Source: a virus. Taken from it: a DNA stretch of 58,472 nt. The notes below the pieces were generated by a model that worked only from the letters and a program-made list of their open reading frames with translations, ran no database searches and was not told where the DNA came from. Every line of letters starts with the position of its first letter. Positions within the stretch are counted from its first letter, which is position 1. The stretch covers positions 1-58,472 of IMG/VR virus record IMGVR_UViG_3300043468_000545; one strand, given 5' to 3'. Below are positions 1 through 7,214 of this stretch, in pieces. The translations under genes and the position numbers were made by a program.

Positions 1-249
1 TTTTGGATCCAGTTGTATGTGGATGTGATTCGGTATCGTCGAAAGATGTTTTCACGTAAGTAGGAAGACATCGAAAAAACGGTCGCACCTTTAGAAAAAT
101 CGGGTTTTTGTGGGCGGGGGACCCTATGCTTAACATTATCTCCACACACCACGACACGCCTTAAAGGTCATCCACCACACTGACTTTACCGAATGGATTC
201 TAAAAAAATCCGCAACAAAATTTTCACACTTTTAAAGTTCGAGGATAAC
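1..249. other. leader region without a convincing gene
   Basis: I see no convincing gene on either strand. A 9-bp imperfect inverted repeat (45-53 with 64-72, one G-U pair) could form an RNA hairpin. An A5/T5 repeat around a TCGGG loop lies near 95-110. No sigma70 or T4-late promoter match is evident. An in-frame ATG at 193 exists but has no ribosome binding site, so I place the first start at 250. Confidence 0.4.
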
Positions 250-471
250 ATGTCAGTAATCAAGTGTAAAATTACCAAACCATATGTCGAGCGTACGCTT
301 TATAGCGATTTTACATGGCACGTGTATAATGTAACGAGAGGACATATCGTGGCCTCTACCTACGATCAGCAAATGGCAGAAACTATTCTCTTTGCTATAC
401 AAGAATGTGGTTATTATAGAGACGAATATGCAATTACCGAAACGTGGAAAACACCGGAGCCAATGGTATGA
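250..471 (+). CDS. hypothetical protein, 73 aa
   Basis: I do not recognise this small, soluble-looking protein. I chose ATG 250 because GAGGATAAC lies directly upstream, the same ribosome-binding context used by the gene at 5710. The upstream in-frame ATG at 193 has no such site. The protein is rich in aromatic residues and charge, with no signal peptide. Its stop overlaps the next start (ATGA), so the two genes are probably translationally coupled. It is the first member of a long run of tiny genes, typical of phage early regions. Confidence 0.6.
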   Translation: MSVIKCKITKPYVERTLYSDFTWHVYNVTRGHIVASTYDQQMAETILFAIQECGYYRDEYAITETWKTPEPMV

Positions 472-821
472 TTGAGAAGATGATTGGGTTAACCTTCTCT
501 AAGATTAAAGGTTATGAAGACAGCGAAGAATTGAAGTTCGTTGGTGAGGGTGATACTCCTTCTTTTTTGTTCTATCATGAGCAAGATTGCTGCGAGGATG
601 TTCGTGTCGAGGAAATTATTGGTGATCTTGATGATTTGGTGGGTACACCGATTCTAGAGGCTCGTGAAGATACAGAGAGTGGTGATATGCAATATGAAAG
701 TGCTACTTGGACTTTCTATAACTTTCGTACCATTAAGGGATCTGTTACCATTCGTTGGTTGGGGACTTCTAATGGTTACTACTCTGAATCAGTGCAATGT
801 AGAATTATCCAAAATGATTGA
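468..821 (+). CDS. hypothetical acidic protein, 117 aa
   Basis: No family is recognised. The start at 468 overlaps the previous stop (ATGA) and has GGAG at 456-459, so it is preferred over the in-frame ATG at 444. The protein is acidic in its first half (a DCCED motif with adjacent cysteines) and ends in a beta-like stretch with a WTFYNF motif. It overlaps the following membrane peptide by 8 bases, which suggests one operon. Confidence 0.6.
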   Translation: MIEKMIGLTFSKIKGYEDSEELKFVGEGDTPSFLFYHEQDCCEDVRVEEIIGDLDDLVGTPILEAREDTESGDMQYESATWTFYNFRTIKGSVTIRWLGTSNGYYSESVQCRIIQND

Positions 822-927
822 TTTTCTCTGGACCTATGTAATATGGCCACTGGGTTTCCTGTTGGTTGCGCTTTTGTTCGCTTCGGTGTTCTTTGGTAAA
901 AACGATGATGATAGGAATGTGGGGTAA
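814..927 (+). CDS. small membrane peptide, 37 aa
   Basis: The peptide has a short N-terminus, one strong hydrophobic helix (about residues 4-27, LLVALLFASVFF) and a charged tail (KNDDDRN), so it is a predicted single-pass inner-membrane peptide. I chose ATG 814, which overlaps the previous stop. A longer frame opens at 664 but would overlap the upstream gene by 158 bases. Function is unknown; membrane peptides of this kind are common in phage early regions. Confidence 0.5.
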   Translation: MIDFLWTYVIWPLGFLLVALLFASVFFGKNDDDRNVG

Positions 928-929
928 TT

Positions 930-1292
930 ATGATTAAAGTTGAACTGCCTTTTGAAGCTGTTGACGCTGTTCTTCTAGCAACACTGTATGATACCTATGA
1001 GACTTGCTATTACTGTATGAAAGAAGACATTGAGCTTGTCAAAAAAGATCCTCTAAGGTATGATTATAAGAGAGAAGATATAGCAGCGAATCAAAAGAAC
1101 CTGGAAGCTATGGAGACTGTCATCAAGTACTTTTCATATCCTAAAGAAGAAGTTGATGCCAAGCTGATGGCTATTCGACACCGTCGCTATTATAAGGTTC
1201 ACATTGCTAATGGTATGAGCCAGAGTTTATGTCGATTTGCGCTTTGCGAGAGGGAGAACAGCAATGAGATGGTTTCATTCAGCCGACCGTGA
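930..1292 (+). CDS. hypothetical protein, 120 aa
   Basis: Unrecognised, mostly helical, charged protein. It begins VELPFEAVDAVLLATL and continues with a long charged region resembling a helical hairpin. The opening resembles the beta-strand plus helix at the start of the small proteins at 4444 and 55565 (a V-E-L-x-F-x-x-x-x-A pattern), but this similarity is weak. The start lies 2 bases after the previous stop and the end overlaps the next gene by 29 bases. Confidence 0.6.
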   Translation: MIKVELPFEAVDAVLLATLYDTYETCYYCMKEDIELVKKDPLRYDYKREDIAANQKNLEAMETVIKYFSYPKEEVDAKLMAIRHRRYYKVHIANGMSQSLCRFALCERENSNEMVSFSRP

Positions 1293-1743
1293 GACTTGGT
1301 ACGAGATGGTTGCCGAAAACCGATGGGATGCTATCCAGGAGGGTCTTGATTATTATGCTCTCAATGACGACTTCTACATTTGCCGTGCTGAATATAAAGA
1401 CTTCCCTTATGACGCCTTGTTTGATGTCTCAGACATGGTTGAGAGGGCAATAGTGGACCACTGTGACAGTTGGGGCGAGGATCAGGATTCAATTTTTGAG
1501 CGCGAGCCAACGCAAGATCAACTCCAACTCTTGGAGCATATGCTCTGCGACACATTCAAGGAATGGGTGGCAAAAGAAAATATAAAACTTGCTACGCCTT
1601 GGTTTTTCGAGAAGATAGAGGACGAAGAGCACATTGAGCCTGATTATTTCTGCTGGGTTTGGACAAAATATAAAGGCATCAAGCTTGGCGGATGGACATG
1701 GGAGGAAATTCGAGCGTCTGATAAATTAGTGAGAGGGGTATAG
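1264..1743 (+). CDS. hypothetical Trp-rich acidic protein, 159 aa
   Basis: No family is recognised. ATG 1264 has a GGGAG-type ribosome binding site just upstream; a TTG-initiated extension from 1237 is less likely. The protein is rich in Trp, Tyr, Asp and Glu (CWVWTKY and GWTWEEI near the C-terminus), acidic and soluble, with no signal peptide. It is in the same operon as its neighbours. Confidence 0.6.
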   Translation: MRWFHSADRETWYEMVAENRWDAIQEGLDYYALNDDFYICRAEYKDFPYDALFDVSDMVERAIVDHCDSWGEDQDSIFEREPTQDQLQLLEHMLCDTFKEWVAKENIKLATPWFFEKIEDEEHIEPDYFCWVWTKYKGIKLGGWTWEEIRASDKLVRGV

Positions 1744-1745
1744 AA

Positions 1746-1955
1746 ATGAGCGACAATACAAACTCAAAACTATTCAAAGAGTTTCATAAACAATATGAAC
1801 ATATGGATTTTGTAGATGAGCTCCTGAAGCATTTACGTCAAGGATTACGATATCTCGATATTCGTCAAACTCATTATATGGACTTCCCCATGGATAAGGA
1901 AATGTATACGTTTTTGATCGATCTTATAGAAGAGAAATATGGAAATGAACGTTGA
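1746..1955 (+). CDS. hypothetical protein, 69 aa
   Basis: A small, highly charged, helical protein with no recognised domain, starting 2 bases after the previous stop. It contains a KHLRQGLRYLDIRQTHYMDFPMD region and an acidic/basic C-terminal helix. There is no signal peptide or membrane segment. Confidence 0.55.
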   Translation: MSDNTNSKLFKEFHKQYEHMDFVDELLKHLRQGLRYLDIRQTHYMDFPMDKEMYTFLIDLIEEKYGNER

Positions 1956-1967
1956 TATATATTGTTA

Positions 1968-2075
1968 ATGTGTCATTGCTCGCTAGATCCAATCGTGAGT
2001 ATTGGTGCTGTGAATATGTTATCGCTTACATCGGCTCTGCTGATTGCCCTGCTAGTGACTCCGAATTACGTATAG
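1968..2075 (+). CDS. possible small hydrophobic peptide, 35 aa
   Basis: A short open frame fills the gap between two genes. It encodes a peptide whose C-terminal half is hydrophobic (MLSLTSALLIALLVTP), like a signal peptide or membrane helix. There is no good ribosome binding site, and an internal ATG at 2016 would give a shorter version. It may be real or may be chance. Confidence 0.25.
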   Translation: MCHCSLDPIVSIGAVNMLSLTSALLIALLVTPNYV

Positions 2076-2084
2076 GTGAAATAG

Positions 2085-2291
2085 ATGTTTGATGCTCTTA
2101 AATTTATGATCATATGCTTTGTGTCTTTGACAATGGTTTTGTTCATTGACCTTATGTTTTCAGGTCCCAATCCATCTGAAGTTTATATGAAGGCATGTAG
2201 TGATGCTGGTGGTATTCCAGTTATCGTGGCAAAAGGACCTAATGTCTGTATTAATCCTGGTGCTGTCATAAAGGATATGGGTAATGACTGA
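2085..2291 (+). CDS. membrane-anchored small protein with a Cys pair, 68 aa
   Basis: Residues 5-27 form one transmembrane helix or uncleaved signal anchor. A short domain follows with two cysteines, in the pattern ACSDAGGIPV ... VCINPGAV, which could form a disulfide in the periplasm. Function is unknown. The gene overlaps the next one by 8 bases. Confidence 0.6.
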   Translation: MFDALKFMIICFVSLTMVLFIDLMFSGPNPSEVYMKACSDAGGIPVIVAKGPNVCINPGAVIKDMGND

Positions 2292-2472
2292 TTATACTAA
2301 ACTCAGCGATGAAGATCTTACAATTCAGTTTCAAATTCTTTGGAGCAGGTATATGTATTACCAGGCTGCAGAAGGTAATTGGAACCAGGAAACAGAGGCT
2401 CGTGGAGTTGCCAGTAAAGAATACTGGGAATGCCTAGCAGAATGCAAGGAACGTGGGCTTGAGGTGTATTAG
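2284..2472 (+). CDS. hypothetical protein, 62 aa
   Basis: Small acidic helical protein with aromatic residues; no family recognised. Its start overlaps the end of the previous gene, consistent with coupled translation. No signal peptide is visible. Confidence 0.55.
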   Translation: MTDYTKLSDEDLTIQFQILWSRYMYYQAAEGNWNQETEARGVASKEYWECLAECKERGLEVY

Positions 2473-2728
2473 AAAATACCAGATAAACTCAATGCTTAAT
2501 CCTCTGATCGCCATGCCGAGAGGAGCGAAGATACTCAAACTTGCGCACAAGAAGTCAAACCCGTTTATTTGGGCAGAGGTGGATACTTCGAAACCGATTG
2601 TAAAAAGATTAGTAAGAACCTTTGAGACTGACCAAGAATTACCAGATGAGCCAGGTCTCTACTTGGGGACTGTGGAGGTTCTTGGTATGATCTTTCATTG
2701 TTTCGATGGTGGTGAAAAAAGTAGTTGA
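2459..2728 (+). CDS. hypothetical protein, about 89 aa, start uncertain
   Basis: The frame is open from 2453 (GTG). I favour TTG 2459 because AAGGA at 2446-2450 lies 8 bases upstream; ATG 2492 is another possibility but lacks a ribosome binding site. The C-terminal half looks like a compact beta domain (KPIVKRLVRTFETD, then GTVEVLGMIFHCFDGG). No known family is recognised. Confidence 0.5.
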   Translation: MRCIRKYQINSMLNPLIAMPRGAKILKLAHKKSNPFIWAEVDTSKPIVKRLVRTFETDQELPDEPGLYLGTVEVLGMIFHCFDGGEKSS

Positions 2729-2805
2729 AGTAAACCGTCTCTAGAGGTATGATATGTCGGCGTTGTTACTGCTATGGCAATTTTAATAAGTAAAGAGGAT
2801 AGGCG

Positions 2806-2991
2806 ATGAGTATTACGCGAGAAATATATGTCGATGAACTACCTAATGGGTTTCGCCTGACTGCTTATACTAAACATGAAGATGTTTTGTATTTTGATCA
2901 TGTATATGAGGGCGAACATTTTGAAACTTTACTAGAAGATTTCATCATTGATAACCCAGAATATAAGGAAGTGTCCGTTTCTTGGGCCTAA
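2806..2991 (+). CDS. hypothetical protein, 61 aa
   Basis: A small acidic protein preceded by an AGAGGATAGGCG ribosome-binding region. Alternating hydrophobic residues suggest a small alpha/beta fold. Unrecognised. Confidence 0.55.
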   Translation: MSITREIYVDELPNGFRLTAYTKHEDVLYFDHVYEGEHFETLLEDFIIDNPEYKEVSVSWA

Positions 2992-3018
2992 AGTATCAAT
3001 CCAATAAAAGGTAAGCAA

Positions 3019-3210
3019 ATGAAGATTCCTTACTATTACGTTTTAATGCATAAGAAAAAAAATGATGGTGGTGCGGTCCTTGGGTTTTATAGCACCTTGG
3101 ATGAAGCAGAAACAGCTAAACAGCATTTTTCTAGTCCTGACTCAAATAATTTCGTTCCTTTTGATGAAATGCAAATTATAGAAACAGATTCGACTCTAAG
3201 AAAAGTTTAA
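3019..3210 (+). CDS. hypothetical protein, 63 aa
   Basis: A small protein with a beta strand (PYYYVLMH), a GAVLGFYSTLDEAETAKQHF segment that looks like strand-turn-helix, and a C-terminal strand. The pattern is that of small single-domain phage proteins of unknown role. A GGTAAG ribosome-binding region precedes the start. Confidence 0.55.
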   Translation: MKIPYYYVLMHKKKNDGGAVLGFYSTLDEAETAKQHFSSPDSNNFVPFDEMQIIETDSTLRKV

Positions 3211-3222
3211 AAAGGATTTCGC

Positions 3223-3408
3223 ATGGCAAAAGCTTCTAAAAAATACAATCAGTGTAATTTGTTCGAATTTAAACCAGCTAATGATATTTCAGAAGAGGAA
3301 ATTATTGAGCTAGCTAATCTCATTCGTATTGGCATTTCCGGCGAAATTTTAAACAAAGCTTCTGATAATCTAAAGAAACATTTTGTACAAATTAAAAAGG
3401 CAGCTTGA
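3223..3408 (+). CDS. hypothetical protein, 61 aa
   Basis: A basic N-terminus (AKASKKYNQ) is followed by an acidic helix (ISEEEIIELANLIRIGI) and a basic C-terminal helix. Unrecognised. AAAGGATTT lies before the start codon. Confidence 0.55.
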   Translation: MAKASKKYNQCNLFEFKPANDISEEEIIELANLIRIGISGEILNKASDNLKKHFVQIKKAA

Positions 3409-3418
3409 AGGATATATT

Positions 3419-3544
3419 ATGGTTATTGATCCGAAACTTGTTGTAGTGTTTTTGTTATTGTTGGGCACTTTCCAGCCTAGAGCAGCTTTTGCTTTATTGG
3501 CAGGATGGTTCGTATACCATAATTGGTATATGTTTTTTGTGTAA
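3419..3544 (+). CDS. hydrophobic membrane peptide, 41 aa
   Basis: The short open frame has a GAAGGA ribosome binding site. It encodes two hydrophobic stretches (about residues 7-18 and 22-40) separated by QPRA, so it is a likely two-helix inner-membrane peptide. Function is unknown. It lies between small soluble genes and a secreted peptide gene, in the same direction. Confidence 0.5.
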   Translation: MVIDPKLVVVFLLLLGTFQPRAAFALLAGWFVYHNWYMFFV

Positions 3545-3556
3545 AGGAGTGAGATT

Positions 3557-3709
3557 ATGAAATTGATTGCAGCGATTGTTTATATGTGTGTTGCTGGTGT
3601 ATGTACTGAGCAACATGTAGAAATTGAGCAGAAAGCATGTCATATTGGCACTCTCCATGGTAAAGTCATGGGCGCTGATGCTAAGTTTGGTGTTCGTTGT
3701 CAAGGATAA
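3557..3709 (+). CDS. small secreted Cys-containing peptide, 50 aa
   Basis: A strong ribosome binding site (AAAGGAG) precedes ATG 3557. The N-terminus MKLIAAIVYMCVAGVC resembles a signal peptide. The mature part keeps two cysteines about 23 residues apart (KACHIGTLHG and RCQG), compatible with a disulfide in the periplasm. The function is unrecognised. Confidence 0.5.
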   Translation: MKLIAAIVYMCVAGVCTEQHVEIEQKACHIGTLHGKVMGADAKFGVRCQG

Positions 3710-3714
3710 TTAAA

Positions 3715-4035
3715 TTGAGCGCCAAGATCATACCATTCCCAAAATCACAAAAACAACTAGAATTAGAGGCAATGAGAGATTTTGTCAACAAGGCAAAGAC
3801 TGTCATTGCTCAATCTATTGCTGAAGACATGAAGCGATATGATGTTCCTAATGTGAATGGTATTCCTGTTGAAGAACCTAAAACAGCAAAACAGTATCTA
3901 GAAGTTGTTAAACAATTTGTAGAACCAGAAGATTACATGGATATTCTTTGCGGAATTATGGACAGAGAGCATTATGATGCTCTCGAGCGTCCTCTGCAAA
4001 GAATTGTCGAAGCATATTATTCATTCCCTAAATGA
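3715..4035 (+). CDS. hypothetical protein, 106 aa (TTG start)
   Basis: I place the start at TTG 3715 because AAGGA at 3702-3706 is correctly spaced and the frame then follows the previous stop. The frame is open from TTG 3697. The protein is mainly helical, with a motif NGIPVEEPKTAKQYLEVVKQF and a C-terminal region ILCGIMDREHYDALERPLQ. There is no known family and no signal peptide. Its stop overlaps the next start (ATGA). Confidence 0.6.
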   Translation: MSAKIIPFPKSQKQLELEAMRDFVNKAKTVIAQSIAEDMKRYDVPNVNGIPVEEPKTAKQYLEVVKQFVEPEDYMDILCGIMDREHYDALERPLQRIVEAYYSFPK

Positions 4036-4208
4036 ACGAAGAAAAAGAATTTTTGTTGGGTTTAGCTGTCCTATTAGGAACACTAATAATACCCAGTATA
4101 GATGAAACCTATATAACATCAAGAATGAAAGAATCTGGGCTTCGAATGGAAGTCCAATGTCATGATGAACCTAATAAATGTTGGATTCAGAAAAGGGTAC
4201 ACAAATGA
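4032..4208 (+). CDS. small membrane-associated protein, 58 aa
   Basis: The start overlaps the previous stop and the end overlaps the next start, both as ATGA. After a short charged N-terminus (MNEEKEF) comes one hydrophobic helix (LLGLAVLLGTLIIP), then a soluble domain with two cysteines (VQCHDEPNKCW). Likely a single-pass membrane protein of unknown function. Confidence 0.55.
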   Translation: MNEEKEFLLGLAVLLGTLIIPSIDETYITSRMKESGLRMEVQCHDEPNKCWIQKRVHK

Positions 4209-4417
4209 ATGATTGGCAATTTAGTAATCAGTTCTTCACAGAAGGTCGTATTCACTATGAATCAGGAGGTTCTGTAAAAGATTGTCCATATAATTATATG
4301 GACGTTGACCAGGAAGATGAAAGACAGATTCAAAACGAGCTATACCGTCAAAAAGAATGGCTCGCTGGTTTTCACTTCCAACACAAAGAGTCTTTACTCC
4401 AACTAAAGACTGCATAA
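4205..4417 (+). CDS. ribosome modulation factor (RMF)-like protein, 70 aa
   Basis: The arrangement resembles the RMF family (PF04957): a helix with a Gly-rich end (EGRIHYESGG), then CPY at residues 27-29, then an Arg and WLAGF at 52-56. E. coli RMF has AG..G....CPY....R..WL.GW and dimerises ribosomes into inactive 100S particles; several phage and mobile-element proteins share this fold without known function. About 14 extra residues separate CPY from the second helix here. ATG 4205 overlaps the upstream stop and is preferred over TTG 4178. Assignment is by motif only. Confidence 0.5.
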   Translation: MNDWQFSNQFFTEGRIHYESGGSVKDCPYNYMDVDQEDERQIQNELYRQKEWLAGFHFQHKESLLQLKTA

Positions 4418-4443
4418 TATAACTACCATATGGAGAGTATAAA

Positions 4444-4617
4444 ATGGAAGATGTTGTAATTAAGTTCGAACTAACTTTTGACGAAGCGAATGCTGTCATG
4501 TTTGCTTTGGGCAAGCTACCTTACGATCAGGTCGCTGGTCTCGTTGAGAAGCTACGCCAACAGGCTGCTCCTCAGCTACCCACTCAGCCTGCACCGGTCT
4601 CTGATTCTTCTGAATAA
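4444..4617 (+). CDS. small conserved protein, 57 aa, paralogue of the gene at 55565
   Basis: The N-terminal 40 residues match the product of the gene at 55565: a strand (VIKFELTFDE vs VKLELTIDQ), then an alanine- or leucine-rich helix and a shared KLP motif. The C-terminus is Pro/Gln/Ala-rich. The role is unknown. One copy lies beside early-type promoters and the other in the late fibre region, so the family may have duplicated and been assigned to two expression classes. Confidence 0.6.
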   Translation: MEDVVIKFELTFDEANAVMFALGKLPYDQVAGLVEKLRQQAAPQLPTQPAPVSDSSE

Positions 4618-4621
4618 GAGC

Positions 4622-4650
4622 TTGACTTTTTAAAAATATCGAGCTATACT
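4622..4650 (+). promoter_or_regulatory. sigma70-type promoter
   Basis: TTGACT (4622-4627) and TATACT (4645-4650) are separated by exactly 17 bases, in the intergenic space before the DUF932 gene. This is close to the bacterial housekeeping consensus and probably serves host RNA polymerase early or mid infection. Confidence 0.75.
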
Positions 4651-4684
4651 ATGTTTATGATGGTTGATGTGAAGGAGAACTAAA

Positions 4685-5662
4685 ATGGCTCATGAAATCG
4701 AATACCTCGACGGTAAGTATCAGATGGCTTATGCTGGAGGTGTTCCGTGGCATGGTCTCGGCGTAAAGGTCCCTAATGACCTTACGCCGGATCAGATGCT
4801 CGAAGCTGCTGGTTTGAACTGGGAAGTGCAGAAGTTTCCGACTTTTGCTATTCTCGACGAAAATGATCCGGATAGCGTAATCGAGACAAAGCAGTCTGCT
4901 CTTGTTCGTACGAAGGACAAGAAGCTGCTTGATGTTGTCTCCGATGACTGGAATCCTGTTCAGAACGCCGAAGCCTTTGATTTCTTTAACGAATTCGTTA
5001 TGGCTGGCGATATGGAGATGCATACTGCTGGATCGTTGAAGGGTGGACAGATCGTTTGGGGTCTTGCTAAGGTTAAGGACTCTTTCGAACTGTTTAAGGG
5101 CGATGTTATCGATTCTTATCTGCTTTTCTCTAACTTCCACAAGTATGGGTTTTCTACAGATGTTCGGTTCACTCCGATCCGTGTCGTTTGTAATAACACT
5201 TTGACTCTGTCTCTAAGTTCTTCTGTAGAACGAATGGCTAAGATTTCTCATCGTAAGCAGTTTAATCCCGCTAACGTGAAGAATATGCTTGGTATCGCTA
5301 CTGACAAGCTACAGAAGTATAAGGAGATGGCTCAGTTCCTTGGTTCTAAGAAGGCTAAGACTGAATCTGTTGTTGAGTATTTTGAGCGTATTTTCCCGCT
5401 GGCTAATGTCACAGAAGAAAATAAGTCAGAAGGCAAGCGTTCTAAGAATGCTAATATGGCTCTTGGTATTCTTGAAACTCAGCCTGGTGCAGAATACGCA
5501 GAGGGAAGCTGGTGGCAGGCATTTAATGCTGTTACTTTTATGACTGATCATGTTCTTGGTCGTACGGCTGATACTCGTCTGCAGTCTGCTTGGTATGGCT
5601 ACAATAAGGGTCTTAAGACCAAGGCTCTTGAGCTCGCTGTTGAGATGGCCGAAGCCGCTTGA
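4685..5662 (+). CDS. DUF932 family phage/plasmid protein, 325 aa
   Basis: The N-terminus (PWHGLGVKV near residue 22) and the later segments (SLKGGQIVWGLAKV, HKYGFSTDVRFTPIRVVC) are hallmarks of the DUF932 (phage/plasmid-like) family. This family is common on phages and plasmids, and its biochemical role is not established. The length is typical. GAAGGAGAAC before the ATG is a good ribosome binding site. Arginine codons are almost all CGN and lysine is mostly AAG, unlike the AGA-rich structural genes, which suggests high early expression. It has its own promoter at 4622-4650. Confidence 0.85.
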   Translation: MAHEIEYLDGKYQMAYAGGVPWHGLGVKVPNDLTPDQMLEAAGLNWEVQKFPTFAILDENDPDSVIETKQSALVRTKDKKLLDVVSDDWNPVQNAEAFDFFNEFVMAGDMEMHTAGSLKGGQIVWGLAKVKDSFELFKGDVIDSYLLFSNFHKYGFSTDVRFTPIRVVCNNTLTLSLSSSVERMAKISHRKQFNPANVKNMLGIATDKLQKYKEMAQFLGSKKAKTESVVEYFERIFPLANVTEENKSEGKRSKNANMALGILETQPGAEYAEGSWWQAFNAVTFMTDHVLGRTADTRLQSAWYGYNKGLKTKALELAVEMAEAA

Positions 5663-5687
5663 CTTTTAATAAAAACTAAGTTATAAT
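5659..5687 (+). promoter_or_regulatory. sigma70-type promoter overlapping a stop codon
   Basis: TTGACT (5659-5664) and TATAAT (5682-5687) with a 17-base spacer. The -35 box contains the TGA stop of the DUF932 gene (5660-5662). The promoter serves the gene starting at 5710. Confidence 0.75.
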
Positions 5688-5709
5688 TCTATATAACTTG
5701 GAGGATAAC

Positions 5710-6843
5710 ATGGCTCGTCGACCCGCTCTTATTAAACGTAAACCGAAGATTACTCGCACGACTCGCTCGGAGCAGTATATCATTAATAAGAAGCATTTGG
5801 GCGACGAGCCAATTTTCACAAAGCCTCTTACAAAGGTGGATTACATCTATGCTCTGAATTGGTATAACTATATGTGCACCAATACAGAGGCCAAAGAATA
5901 CATTATAGACTATCTTAAAAATCTAGGACGTGTTAATGACGCGAAGAAAATCAAATCTGTTCCGGACAGTCTTATACCTACTACTGTTGCTTGGGTTTGT
6001 CGTCTTCTTGCCAGAGGGTGTAAGTTACCTACTGAAACACAAGATTATATAAACGATCGTATCAAACAAACATATAAATACATCCAGGAGCCCAAGGAAG
6101 AAGATAGTAAGCCAACGGTTTCTATTCAAGATCGCATGCGCGAGCGTACACACGATATTCTCGGTGAAATTGAGGGAATGATAGACGATTATATCTACAA
6201 TAATGTAGAATTTTCTCTTTATGAGTGGCTGCAGTCGAATAACATTCCGGCAGCATACGCTACTTCTATCATCTGCAAATTTACCCCAGTCTTAGATGAA
6301 TTGCTAGAAGCATATGAGGGTAAATGTGAACAACTCAAAGAAGGCTATCGTCATCTCAAGAAAGCCGAGATCAAAAATCTCGTCACATTCTACAACACTC
6401 TCATCGAAGACGCAGAGAGATATTGTTCGAATACAAAAAAGGTTAAGAAAGCTCGCAAGCCAAGAACGGTTTCGGTCGAAAAGAAAGTCAAGAATCTCAA
6501 GTATCAGAAGGAAGATCAAACTTACAAAATTGCTTCTGTTAGTCCAGAAAGAATTATTGGTGCGCAGGAATTGTGGACCTTCAATACAAGATATAAAAAT
6601 ATCACGGTATTCCGTGCGATCGATCGGGGTGGGTTACAAATTAAAGGTACTAGCATTACAAACTTTGATGAATCTAGTTCTATTACGAGATCAATTGGAC
6701 GAAAAGATCCCAACGAATTGGTCAAACGCATACTTGAGGGCGGAAAACTTGTTCTCCGCAAAGTCCTTGATGATCTCAAGACAGAGAAGCCTCTTGCGTA
6801 TCGTATCAACGAAAACACGATTTTATTGAGGGTGGTTACATGA
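5710..6843 (+). CDS. conserved hypothetical phage protein, 377 aa
   Basis: A soluble, Lys/Arg-rich, mostly helical protein with no domain I can name. It has a basic N-terminus (ARRPALIKRKPKITRTTRSE), a helical middle, a very basic linker near residues 245-265 (KKVKKARKPR), and a C-terminal beta-rich domain. Basic patches suggest nucleic-acid contact, but this is inference. I chose ATG 5710 after GAGGATAAC. The TTG at 5698 overlaps the ribosome binding site itself. The stop overlaps the next start (ATGA). Confidence 0.65.
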   Translation: MARRPALIKRKPKITRTTRSEQYIINKKHLGDEPIFTKPLTKVDYIYALNWYNYMCTNTEAKEYIIDYLKNLGRVNDAKKIKSVPDSLIPTTVAWVCRLLARGCKLPTETQDYINDRIKQTYKYIQEPKEEDSKPTVSIQDRMRERTHDILGEIEGMIDDYIYNNVEFSLYEWLQSNNIPAAYATSIICKFTPVLDELLEAYEGKCEQLKEGYRHLKKAEIKNLVTFYNTLIEDAERYCSNTKKVKKARKPRTVSVEKKVKNLKYQKEDQTYKIASVSPERIIGAQELWTFNTRYKNITVFRAIDRGGLQIKGTSITNFDESSSITRSIGRKDPNELVKRILEGGKLVLRKVLDDLKTEKPLAYRINENTILLRVVT

Positions 6844-7016
6844 ACGCCAACGAAGTAAAATTCTACGAAGACTTTAATGATATAAAGATCGTAGCAAAAT
6901 TCCTTCTAGAAAAAGAAGGAGTATCAAGAGAAGAAGCGATTAGTGCATTTTCTCGTATCACAAATTACGATGTTGCTTTGCTTAAGAACATTGTAAATAA
7001 TACCGAAAGGAAATAA
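6840..7016 (+). CDS. small helical protein, 58 aa
   Basis: ATGA overlap with the upstream gene implies coupled translation. The product is short, acidic and helical, resembling a small helix bundle (VAKFLLEKEGVSREEAISAF). Unrecognised. It lies directly before the secreted-protein cluster. Confidence 0.55.
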   Translation: MNANEVKFYEDFNDIKIVAKFLLEKEGVSREEAISAFSRITNYDVALLKNIVNNTERK

Positions 7017-7017
7017 G

Positions 7018-7212
7018 ATGAATAAGATTATCTTATCGACCGTTGCTGCCATGCTTATGGGTGGTAGTGCATTTGCTGGCGACGTTATTGCGCCTCCAGT
7101 TTCAAAGTATGTAGAAGAAACTCCTCTGCCTCCGAAGCGTCCTACCAATTTTGGTAAGACCGACGAACAGAAGATCGCTCAGAAGGTTCAGGAAGTAACC
7201 ACAAGGAAGTAA
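7018..7212 (+). CDS. small secreted proline-rich protein, 64 aa
   Basis: A clear signal peptide (MNKIILSTVAAMLMGGSAFA) with AFA just before the mature GDVIAPPVSKYVEE. The mature part is about 44 residues, proline-rich and then basic (PPKRP), and ends as a charged helix. It is probably periplasmic. AAAGGAAATAAG supplies the ribosome binding site and overlaps the previous stop. It is the first of several adjacent exported proteins; its function is unknown. Confidence 0.65.
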   Translation: MNKIILSTVAAMLMGGSAFAGDVIAPPVSKYVEETPLPPKRPTNFGKTDEQKIAQKVQEVTTRK

Positions 7213-7214
7213 TT

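Noticed and set aside
444-467. Earlier start for the 117-residue gene
   Set aside because: ATG 468 has GGAG at the right distance and an ATGA overlap with the previous stop.
2749-2793. 14-codon ORF with a Cys-rich product after an AGAGG site
   Set aside because: Too short to support without expression data, although the ribosome binding site is plausible.
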